Source: Vanessa cardui
Taxonomy: Eukaryota; Arthropoda; Insecta; Lepidoptera; Nymphalidae
Direction of reading: 5' to 3'
DNA length: 64,000 nt
Assembly: GCF_905220365.1 (NCBI RefSeq)
Contig: NC_061123.1
Location: forward strand, 1,302,001 to 1,366,000
Below are positions 56,407 to 64,000 of this stretch, in pieces. Every line of letters begins with the position of its first letter. Positions within the stretch are counted from its first letter, which is position 1. The position numbers were made by a program, and so were the translations under genes. Under the pieces are notes generated by a model. The model had not been told where the DNA came from and did not search any database. It saw only the letters and a program-made list of their open reading frames with translations.

Positions 56407-57070
56407 TATATAGAGTTGAATTTCTTCATAATTGTTTTAAAGATAACAAATATTTGTTCTTAAAAAATAAATAAGCAATGAAACTGTAAACTTTTGCAAT
56501 AGTTTCAAACGGTACTATGAACCAAATTGTATTTGCGGTCCATGTGAAGCGCATAAGCAAAAACAAACCTTATTCCCTTCAAATAAAGACCTATTAAACT
56601 CATTACGTTTAATTAATAGCTTTGAACGATATTGTTTTCAACGGGTTGAAGTTGGATGAGCGATTCGAGTAAGTCTACATCTTGAAGCTATTATAATCTT
56701 GTATTACATAAACGAAGACATTTTATATTGTTAAGTAAAATCATTTCGAGACGAGAAGCATTTTGCTGGACTGAATAAAGTGTAATAAAATATTAGGGAT
56801 ACCATAAGGCTAGATAGTGAAATAATATCAGTGGTAAGAGAGAATAAGGATCTTGATTTCTATGTTTGTCTAGTGGCTACATTTAAGATCGCTGATAATT
56901 AAGTTCTGGGCTCACAGTGATAGCTGGTGTCGTTAAACATGGAAAGCTGTTGTTCCTGAGTGTAAAATCTTTCCGATCGTTTTGAATCTGCTATCCCATC
57001 TGATTATGAGAATAAGAAGATAATGTTCCTGTGTTTGCATACCTTAGTGCCTTGCGATGAAACCGTAATT
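56407..57070. other. AT-rich stretch, no gene seen
   Basis: No supportable gene or repeat. Confidence 0.55.
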
Positions 57071-57182
57071 AACCGTATTAGAACAGCGTGGTGGAATATA
57101 TATGTTCCAAACCCTCTCCTTAACGAAAGGGGGGGCCTTAGCCCAGCAGTGGGAAATTTACAGGCCTTTACTTTACTTTAAA
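57071..57182 (+). mobile_element. SINE-a 3' fragment (copy 13)
   Basis: 'ATTAGAACAGCGTGGTGGAA', 'GGCCTTAGCCCAGCAGTGGG' and 'AAATTTACAGGC', then an (ACTTT)n tail. Confidence 0.9.
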
Positions 57183-57206
57183 ATTAAAATAGTAACAACA
57201 GAATGT

Positions 57207-57325
57207 CTTCCCGGTTATTATCGATAATTTTTTTATTCCGAACCGGTGGTATATTCAATTCAATTACGTAATTGACGTATCAAACGAGCCTTTATGAAGT
57301 TTGAATAAAGGATATTTTGATTGTG
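57207..57325 (+). repeat. Rep-h fragment (copy 7)
   Basis: 'CTTCCCGGTTATTATCGATA', 'CCGAACCGGTGGTATATTCA' and 'TTTGAATAAAGGATATTTTG' match the 3' end of Rep-h. It follows SINE-a copy 13 by about 25 bp. Confidence 0.7.
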
Positions 57326-57690
57326 TATGTGAACCGCAAATCGGGCATAGAAAGGCTTTTCCTTTTTCACTCAATCAATTCTTAGTCAGAACACAAAGCT
57401 GCGTAAAGCCGTCGCGCCTTTGTGCTGTTGTACACAGTTGGTTAGTCTCCGATGAGAAAGGCCGTAATAAGTCAAGTTGACGTCACAATACCTAAACATG
57501 TAATTGGTCTCCATTATTCCAATAAAAAATAAAAATTATAGAGTGAAGACAATTTTATTTTCCTTTTGTAGATTATTCTGGAATCTTTTTTATTTTTTTT
57601 CTTATTGGTAAATATTCTACTACATGAATGATGCTAAATAACAACATTGAAAGAAAGAAAGAACATTGTTATTGTTGTTATTTGCCGGTT

Positions 57691-57926
57691 TGACGACCTC
57701 CGTGGTCGAATGGTATGTACACCGATATTCATGGGTACGCCACTCCAAGGTCCCGGGTTCGATTCCCGGCCAAGTCGATGTAGATTACCATTAGTTTTCT
57801 ATATTGTTTTGGGTTTGGATGTTTGTGGTACCGTCATTACTTCTGATTTTCCCTAACACGAGTGTTTTAGCTAATTACATTGGGATCAGAGTAATGTATG
57901 TGGTGTTGTCTCATATTTATTTATTG
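57691..57926 (+). mobile_element. SINE-b copy 4, best preserved
   Basis: 'TGACGACCTCCGTGGTCGAA', 'GGTCCCGGGTTCGATTCCCG' (intact B box), 'GTCGATGTAGATTACCATTA', 'GGGATCAGAGTAATGTATGT' and an (ATTT)n tail. Both pol III boxes look intact. Confidence 0.93.
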
Positions 57927-57954
57927 CTGTGTTTCGCTTTGTAGGCCTAAGGTA

Positions 57955-58100
57955 TATTACATCTGTTTGACGGCACATTGGCGATGTAAGTATGTCAATT
58001 ACGGTGAATATTCTTTACCGCGCCACTGTCTATGGTCACTGCCAGTGATCATTTAAAAGGTGGTGACACGCTTGCCTGTCTGCTTATCGCTTAAAAAAAA
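57955..58100 (+). repeat. Rep-c 3' fragment (copy 9)
   Basis: 'GGCACATTGGCGATGTAAGT', 'CCGCGCCACTGTCTATGG' and an A10 tail, directly after SINE-b copy 4. Confidence 0.7.
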
Positions 58101-58739
58101 AAGAAAAATTTGAACATTAGTAACATAGTAACGTTTTAAATTTGGAATTAAATCTTCAGTACACCTTGAAACAATGTCGTAGTTACTCAAAGCTCTTACC
58201 TCCATTTGAAATCTCAATTTGTATTCTTCTCCTTCGAACATCATTTATCTTGAACTTTATCAGTTAAAGAACTTTTCTCTCGTGACACTTCAAACACTTG
58301 CTAAAAAATTTTGTCAGTTTTTCCTTTGAGAATATTTTCTGTGAGTAATTAAATTTAATTCTTTTCGTGCCAATAATATTTCTTAACAAGAAGCGGTTTT
58401 TAGAGAAAATAAATGACGAAAAAAGACTATTTTTATACCAATCTAAAATTATCACAAAGTAAAAAAATGATTGCGTTTTAATTAAAACCGATAGAACGAA
58501 CGGAAATATATAAATAATTTCCTATTCAAAGAATTTGCATAGAAATTTACTATCAGTGTAATTTTATTTATCGTCGAAGAGAAACTACTGCTTGCGATCA
58601 TCTGCGTCCTTATTTTCAGTTATTACTTAATAAACAAGTTCGTTTCTTAATAAATTATTTTATATTAAACAATAAATAAATATTATCTATTAATATATCA
58701 ATGAAACAATTAGTCAGAAGTTTATTAATAACTATCTGT
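58101..58739. other. AT-rich stretch, no gene seen
   Basis: No supportable gene or repeat. Confidence 0.55.
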
Positions 58740-59227
58740 TACAAGTGGCTTTGCTCGCTTAGAATATGAATATATTTACTAATTAACTTAAAATGTGATG
58801 TTGATGATTGGTATACAAATAGGTCTTATATCTTTGTTTTCAAAAAAGTAGCCTATGTCCTTTTTCAAATGGAGGATATTGCTCAAAATGGCCACGCTGG
58901 GCAGGCGGGTTGGCGATCGCAGGACGTAGTTTCTCGCACCGGTGACGCTGCTGCCCGTCACCGGCCTGTGGTATTTAGCTACACCTATTTTGTTGATGGT
59001 TATACCGCCATCAGTCGGTCGCCAAAGCCTCGTTTGCTGGACGATAGGATGCACCACGGGCAGGTAAGGTTCGCTTGGGGCACTAAGGTGTAGTTTGCGG
59101 CCCCTTACATCCTTACATCGGGCTTTAGACTTTTTGTATACCAAATTTCATTTAAATCGGTTTGGTATTTTTCCGTGAAAGCGAGACAGACGGACAGAGT
59201 CACTTTCACATTTATAATATTAATATG
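58740..59227 (+). repeat. Rep-j copy 4, split by an insertion
   Basis: The left part (to about 58874) has 'CAAAAAAGTAGCCTATGTCC'. The right part (from about 59131) has 'TATACCAAATTTCATTTAAA', 'GACAGACGGACAGAGTCACT' and 'TTCACATTTATAATATTAAT'. These blocks lie about 30 bp apart in other copies and about 270 bp apart here. Confidence 0.75.
58875..59130 (+). mobile_element. GC-rich insertion inside Rep-j, unclassified
   Basis: Sharp GC-rich block: 'GGGCAGGCGGGTTGGCGATC', 'GCACCGGTGACGCTGCTGCC', 'GATAGGATGCACCACGGGCA' and 'CTTACATCCTTACATCGGGC'. It resembles a repeat common in Lepidoptera as I remember it. Both strands show short frames, none convincing as a protein. Confidence 0.5.
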
Positions 59228-59693
59228 GCTTTTATTTTTCAATAATAGACAAGGATGGTTATGACGTCATATGTCTACGAACATAGTACATGAGAATAAA
59301 ACAATGTTAGAACACGGATAGGAACAGTTACAACAGTCGAATAACTAAACTGGTATATTGTTAAATTTGACATGACACAACTACAGATAAAAGTGTATTT
59401 GAAACCGCAAATAGTTGAACAAAATTCGACGCCGCTTGGGAATATGAATAATTCATATATGGTTACAGATAAAATACATTTAAACGATAAAATAAATAGG
59501 TATATTTAAAACGCAATCGAGCGTGATGTGGTCGACCTATGTATGTATGGATTTTGTAGTATAAACTACAAACTTATAGTAGGTACTCGTAAGTCGATTG
59601 CTTCCGAATTTTATTGCTAATTGATGTAGTATTTGATTGTATCTTAACAAAATGTTACTGCTAAAAGACGGATATTTTTGGTACAATCATTTG

Positions 59694-59871
59694 GAGGTGG
59701 GATAGTTCAGTGGTTAGTGCATCTTAATCGATGATTGCGGCTTCAAACCCAGAGATACACCACTGTTTGTTCCTGCGCTTAATTTGTGTTTATAGTTCAA
59801 CTCGTTCTCGGCGGTGAAGGAATACATCGTGAAACCTGCATTTGTCTAATTTTACAGAAATTCTTAAGCGT
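59694..59871 (+). mobile_element. SINE-a copy 14, 3'-truncated
   Basis: Head 'GGGATAGTTCAGTGGTTAGT' (with a short deletion after it) and 'GCGGCTTCAAACCCAG', body to 'ACAGAAATTCTT'. It breaks into the reversed Rep-c copy that follows. Confidence 0.82.
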
Positions 59872-59881
59872 GTATTTATTT

Positions 59882-60125
59882 TATTTTTTTATGGTATAGG
59901 TTGGCGAGCATATAGGTCACCTGATGGTAAGTGGTCACTATCACCCATAGACTATGACGCTGTAAGAAATATTAAGTAATCCTTACATCGTCAATGTGCC
60001 ACCCCTTATGTGTTACCCTTCAAACCCGAATACAACAATACTAAGTATTGTTATTTGCCGGTAGAATAACTGATGAGTGGGTGGTACCAACGCAGACGGG
60101 CTTGCACAAAGCCCTACCACCAAGT
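59882..60125 (-). mobile_element. Rep-c copy 10, full length
   Basis: Reverse: 'TATGGTATAGGTTGGCGAGC', 'CACCTGATGGTAAGTGGTCA', 'ACAATACTAAGTATTGTTAT', 'AACTGATGAGTGGGTGGTAC' and 'GACGGGCTTGCACAAAGCCC'. It separates SINE-a copy 14 from a 30-bp SINE-a piece at 60140-60170, so it may have inserted into that SINE. Confidence 0.88.
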
Positions 60126-60139
60126 AAATTAAAGTGTAT

Positions 60140-60170
60140 ACCACCAACCCGCTTTGGAACAGCGTGGTTG
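60140..60170 (+). repeat. SINE-a scrap (copy 15)
   Basis: 'CACCAACCCGCTTTGGAACA' and 'GCGTGGTTG' are SINE-a body, possibly the continuation of copy 14 past the Rep-c insertion. Confidence 0.7.
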
Positions 60171-60593
60171 TAATCATATTTGAACAAACACATGAGAAGA
60201 AAAAGGTAGAGCAAGAATTAATATGCACATAAATACAACGAAAAGATGCCGATGATAATTTAGGCGTTCAACCCGGCAGAACTGCAAAACTAATGTGCGT
60301 GGTTTTGTTGTTTGTTTCTAATCAATTGAATGCTCGGTTGTAAAGAAAAACGACGTGATGAAACTTGATGTTTCAGGTGGATTTATACCACTTGTGTATT
60401 ACCAATACACATTAGATCGGCGTGATAAAATAAGATCTTTTCCTTAACACGTTAGCTGGAGGCCATTCGTGTGCTGTTTATGTTATTTTACAGGATATTA
60501 TTGTTATAGAAATGCGTAGTAAATTAATTGAAATCGATATGAGATGAGAGAAACAATAGCGTGAAATACTCATAAGCATATTAACAAATGAAA

Positions 60594-60894
60594 GCTGATA
60601 TGGCGCAGTGGTTAGAACGCGTGCATCTCAACCGATGATTGTAAGTTCAAACCCAGAAAATCATCACTGAATACTCATGTGCATAATTTGTGTTTATATT
60701 TCATCTCGTACTCGGTGGTGAAGAAAAATATCGTGAGGAAACTTGCACGTGTCTAATTTCATAGAAATTCTGTGATATGTGAATTGTTCCACCAATTGGA
60801 ACATCGTGGTGGAATATCTTCCAAAACCTTCTCCTCAAAGGAAGTGGAGGCTTTAGCCCAGCAGCGGGAAATTTACAGGCTTTTGTTGTTGTTA
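60594..60894 (+). mobile_element. SINE-a copy 16, full length, interrupted at its tail by mariner
   Basis: Head 'GATATGGCGCAGTGGTTAGA', 'GTAAGTTCAAACCCAGA', body, 'TTAGCCCAGCAGCGGGAAAT' and tail (TTG)3. The mariner remnant begins at 60897 right after the tail. Confidence 0.92.
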
Positions 60895-60896
60895 TA

Positions 60897-61599
60897 AGGG
60901 GTTTTCCAATAGGGACTTGACAATATTGAATTTTGTTTGGAAAGGCACCTCTTAACTTAACATCAAACTATGACTGTCAGTTTATTCAGTGGACACAACA
61001 TTTTCATCATCTTGATCTAAATGAACGACCAACGTCTGCAAATCATAAAAATTTACTACTGAAATTCGGAGTCGGTGGCCGCTCGTTTAAGAGCATTAAC
61101 TCCAATTTTTGGAATACCATATATTCCAACTTGCACAGCGTGTGGTTTCAACAGGCGCCACATGCCACACAGCACAGTTACAATCGATTTATTGAAGAAC
61201 AAGTTTGATGAACGTGTTATCTCAAGAAATGGACCAGTCGACTGGCCGCCTCGTTCGTGCGATTTAATGCCTCTAGATTTGTATCATTGGAGCTAAGTCA
61301 AATCATTGGTCTACGCTAATAACCCTATAGAAGCCTATAAGATGTTGGAAGAGCTCAAGGCCAACATTGAACGCGAAATTGCAGCCGTTGCGGCCGAAAT
61401 GTGTGATTGAGTCATTGAAAATTGGGTCCAACGAAACAGCCACTGTAATTTGGCCCGCGGTGGTCATATGAGCGAAGTCGAGTTCCATTCATAAATGTCT
61501 TGAATGTACTTCAACCTAAAAATCTAAATTTTTAAATATCTTAAATGGTTTTCTTATAATTTTGAAAAAAAGTTGTCAAGTCCTTATTGGAAAATCCTT
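60897..61599 (+). mobile_element. Tc1/mariner-superfamily element remnant with TIRs and TA duplication
   Basis: Terminal inverted repeats of 27 bp, 60897-60923 ('TTTTCCAATAGGGACTTGAC' within) and 61573-61599, match at 24 of 27 positions. Each is flanked outside by TA (60895-60896 and 61600-61601), the target duplication typical of the superfamily. At 703 bp it is about half the length of intact mariners, so the middle has been deleted. Confidence 0.9.
60933..61490 (+). pseudogene. Mariner-like transposase remnant
   Basis: The C-terminal part is recognisable: 'TIDLLKNKFDERVIS', 'RNGPVDWPPRSCDL', 'MPLDLYHW', then, past a stop at 61293-61295, 'VKSLVYANNPIEAYKMLEEL' and 'VIENWVQRNSHCNLARGGHM'. 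The 'PLD' aspartate is kept. The preceding 'WFQQ' block is frameshifted and its catalytic Asp is not present. The N-terminal DNA-binding part and the first catalytic Asp are missing. A further stop interrupts near 61408. It cannot be active, although its TIRs could still be recognised by a transposase from elsewhere. Confidence 0.85.
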
Positions 61600-61601
61600 T
61601 A

Positions 61602-61977
61602 TCAACAAATAATGATGATTTTAATATTGACATTAATGAGAATATCAAGACTCACAAACTTCTACCAGTAGAAGTTTAGATTTTGATGACTATGATTTCA
61701 CAAGTTGTCGATAAATATAAGTTTTGTACTGGTTTTTGTTCGATCCTGCGTTCAAAGTTCATGATTGATTGAAAAACTTGTTACAATATACGACGTTATA
61801 TCAGTTTTATGTCCTCAGTTTTATCTGAGTAATGTCACACGAATAATATATAGCGATCAATAAGAACTTAATGTAATAGTGGGCACAAAAGAAGTGTTTT
61901 GGTGTACTAACCAATGCAAAAACTTCTAAATAGAATAATTGTATATATTCTTCTGCCAATCATCAGTACTTATGTCA
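61602..61977. other. AT-rich stretch, no gene seen
   Basis: No supportable gene or repeat. Confidence 0.55.
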
Positions 61978-62280
61978 TGGAGGAGGAGGTCATCAATTCG
62001 TCTGCATTTTTTTATGTTTGTTACGTCATCACTTTTCACGGGGTGGACTGATTTTGATAATTTTATTGGCTCCATTTATAACAATAACTATAACTACGTT
62101 ATATAATCGTAAAGCGACTTTTAAGTAGTCTGATATTTTTCATTTCATCTTACTTAAGAGGAGTCTAAAAAATATGTTGAATACGCAATTATTTTTATTA
62201 CTTTTTAGTGCACATTCATTTGTTTTAAAATAGTGTTTTGTTTGAAATCGGTTTTTCTGTTTGTTAATTTTTTTATTGTA
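61978..62280 (+). repeat. Fold-d internally deleted copy
   Basis: The left end 'GGAGGAGGTCATCAATTCGT' through 'GGGGTGGACTGATTTTGATA' jumps at about 62070 directly to an arm ('TATAACAATAACTATAACTA' to 'TTTGAAATCGGTTTTTCTGT'). Having both ends but no middle supports the element limits set by the two full copies. Confidence 0.82.
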
Positions 62281-62288
62281 TTCAGTAT

Positions 62289-62336
62289 CAGGGCATACGC
62301 CCTGCAACTACAGGCAAATCCCTTTGCCTGTAGTTG
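62289..62336. repeat. Two abutting perfect hairpins with 4-nt loops
   Basis: First: CAGGGC (62289-62294), loop ATAC, GCCCTG (62299-62304). Second: CAACTACAGGCAAA (62305-62318), loop TCCC, exact inverse (62323-62336). The second lies in Rep-c sequence: its left arm is Rep-c plus strand ('AACTACAGGCA..'), its right arm is the same stretch reversed. Confidence 0.95.
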
Positions 62337-62425
62337 TACTGGCACACATGTAAATATTAGTTTTGCACAGTTGCTGGCGCATTAGGATGTAAGGAATGGT
62401 TAGTATTTCTTACACCAGTATTTTT
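62305..62425 (+). repeat. Rep-c fragment with internal inversion (copy 11)
   Basis: After the hairpin, 'TGTACTGGCACAC' still reads as Rep-c minus strand. Then 'GCTGGCGCATTAGGATGTAA', 'GGAATGGTTAGTATTTCTTA' reads as Rep-c plus strand, so a short segment has been copied in inverted form. Confidence 0.7.
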
Positions 62426-62872
62426 CCCCTCGACTTACTATAATTATTATAAAAAATCATCACCGATTCAAATTAATACCCGTATAAGGGCACACTATTA
62501 ATTAATTAATTACAAATTACGACAACTAACTTATTATCAATATTGAAAACAAGTTAGGTCTAGTTAATTCCCAAAAACATTTCAACTAACGGTGTCGTGA
62601 GAAAGTTAGATAATTGCGTATTGCCAATTCTGAAAATGAGTCCTGGGGGTACGTATGGAATAAAATATAATAAAGAGGTTTTATAAAATTTAACGACTAG
62701 TATTCACTAATTCAGTTTGTGCAACACTCTTGTTGTGGTTCGAAACCAAAGAGAGCGCGGTGTGAATGGCCAGTTTCAATTTATATGCCGGTTAGATAAT
62801 TTGAATACATTTTAACTATTATAATTTTTTTTGTATCTATCCTTAATTTACTTTTATTTATATTTTATCATC
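62426..62872. other. AT-rich stretch, no gene seen
   Basis: No supportable gene or repeat. Confidence 0.55.
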
Positions 62873-63090
62873 ATGAATGAATGAATGAATGAACTATACT
62901 TTATTTCACACCACAAGCAAAAAAAGAAAAAAAAAGACACTAACACAAAATTGATAAAATACAAAAAAAAAGAAGAAGAAGTTAAAAGTGTTGTACAACG
63001 GCCGGACTTTCGGCTTATTAGCCATCTCTTCCAGACGACCCAATCAGAGGGAAATTTTAAAATCATCGGCGTAGGCGGTGCAGTCATAAA
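62873..63090 (-). mobile_element. LINE 3' tail with (ATGA)n, copy 1
   Basis: The simple tail (ATGA)5 at 62873-62892 is followed by 'CTATACTTTATTTCACACCA', then 'TACAACGGCCGGACTTTCGG' and 'TTATTAGCCATCTCTTCCAG'. Read on the minus strand this is a LINE 3' UTR ending in a simple repeat, as I know from R1/CR1-like lepidopteran elements. The A-rich part (62920-62990) breaks it up. Confidence 0.6.
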
Positions 63091-63284
63091 CTTACATACA
63101 AATATTTACACATTAATACTTATACTTACGACATAAATAAATATTATGTATAACTATATATCTTTATCATACACTAATACGTACTTAAGATAATAAAATG
63201 ATATAAAAATACATAAAATTACATAATAAATGCTATATAAAGGTAATTCATCATCCTTAAAATGCCTGTTGAAGATGGTTTATC

Positions 63285-63400
63285 TTTTTTTTTTAAATAC
63301 TTCATTGATCACCACAAAGTTTATGGTACAAAAGGCGGACTTAATGCCTGAAGGCATTCTTTGCCAGTCAATCTTTAGGTCAATCAGAAAAGCATGAAGG
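63285..63400 (-). mobile_element. LINE 3' tail, copy 2 of the same family
   Basis: 'AAATACTTCATTGATCACCA', 'CAAAGTTTATGGTACAAAAG', 'GCGGACTTAATGCCTGAAGG' and 'CATTCTTTGCCAGTCAATCT' parallel the copy at 62873 in order and spacing. Confidence 0.6.
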
Positions 63401-64000
63401 CGGTAATTACTTATGTTACTTTTCATTCGCGATTTGGACAATGACATAAAAATCATGTATGTCATTATGTCAAAAATATTTACTTCATCCTAACGGCTTA
63501 TCCACTGAAACAAGCTTGAATTTCAAATGCTACTTTTTGTGCAAATGCAAAAACAAATGAAGCCGCAGTTGACAACTAGTTTATCACAAGCAAATATTCT
63601 TTGTTATGCGATTTTCGCGTGCAAATCGCAAGTATTTGTGTAAAGTAAACACAGGTTAAACAGTTTTATAACTATCCTTTGTAAAGTCATTTATTTCTCG
63701 CAATACAAAATACAAATAGAAAATAAAGTTAATTTAGCGCTAATATCCGTCCGTGAGAATGACGAAATTAGCTTTACACGTAATATTTAAAATAATATTT
63801 ATTCCACCAAAAAAAGTATGAACATTAAATATTTGTTCTAGGGCGAATTTTCTATCAGCAGGGGCGAGGGGACCATCAACGATTGCAGTAGGCCCTTCTC
63901 TGGGCGTCTATGAATGTCCACCAGGAATACTAAAAGAGGTTTTCACTAAGACCCGTCCAATAAAAAGCCTATAACTATCATCATGTTCTCCAAGTTAACC
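63401..64000. other. Unassigned right end of window
   Basis: AT-rich to about 63840. 63841-63960 is richer in GC ('GCAGGGGCGAGGGGACCATC') but no frame or family is recognisable before the window ends. Confidence 0.5.

Noticed and set aside
57691..57790. tRNA gene
   Set aside because: The A and B boxes are good but the head continues into the SINE-b body, and no acceptor stem closes. It is a tRNA-derived SINE.
58788..59144. 118-codon minus frame
   Set aside because: It crosses from Rep-j into the GC-rich insert, so it is a chance join of two repeats.
1..64000. CRISPR array, bacterial operon, phage or plasmid system
   Set aside because: No regularly spaced identical repeats, no ribosome-binding sites and no dense coding. 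The sequence is a eukaryotic repeat-rich region.

Overview
This window looks like AT-rich intergenic or long-intron DNA from a moth or butterfly. The reasons are a low GC background, no operon-like layout, and dense interspersed repeats of the kinds common in Lepidoptera: tRNA-derived SINEs, LINE 3' tails with (TTTGA)n ends, repeats carrying 'GGCTTCGC..' motifs, and a mariner-type element. I recognise no complete single-copy host gene. Almost all coding capacity belongs to mobile elements. All family assignments come from reading the sequence and from comparing copies within the window; no database was searched.

Layout. 1-2772 is the 5' part of a non-LTR retrotransposon on the minus strand. 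Its endonuclease/reverse-transcriptase frame is open for at least 866 codons and runs off the left edge. 3-12 kb holds SINEs, short LINE tails, two back-to-back perfect hairpins (7451-7559) and a possible host exon (about 8263). 12036-13762 and 35267-36994 are two full copies of a 1.73-kb non-coding element (called Fold-d here) in opposite orientation. Each contains a homopolymer tract and an internal foldback with arms of about 225 bp. The 21.5 kb between them is mostly SINEs and old repeats plus one possible terminal exon (19369-19590). 37-46 kb is repeat-poor AT-rich sequence with a few SINEs, a CpG-rich palindrome and a local tandem array. About 46.4-49.56 kb is a decayed RTE-type retrotransposon on the plus strand. 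50-64 kb is again SINE-dense. It includes a mariner remnant with target duplication inserted into a SINE tail (60897-61599), a candidate TATA/initiator promoter (56007-56044) and a SINE-like copy scrambled by small perfect hairpins (62289-62336).

Repeat names used below (local labels). SINE-a: tRNA-like head with 'CCAGTGGTTAGAA' and 'GGGTTCAAACCC', 16 copies or fragments. SINE-b: head 'TGACGACCTCCGTGGTCGAG', 4 copies. Rep-c: 'GTAGGTACCACCCACTCATC', 11 copies or fragments. Fold-d: termini AACCGACTTC. Rep-e: 'GACTTTGTTTTATACTATGT'. Rep-g: 'AGTCCGGAGTC' SINE-like. Rep-h: LINE-like tail with (TTTGA)n. Rep-i: 'CGGTCCAGCCATTCCAGAGA'. Rep-j: 'AAAAAAGTAGCCTATGTCC'. Rep-k: 'TTGACCGCGTGGAATGGTGG'. The elements do not form a pathway. 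The two retrotransposon frames are the kind of machinery that could mobilise SINEs in trans, but no SINE here shares an obvious tail with either of them.
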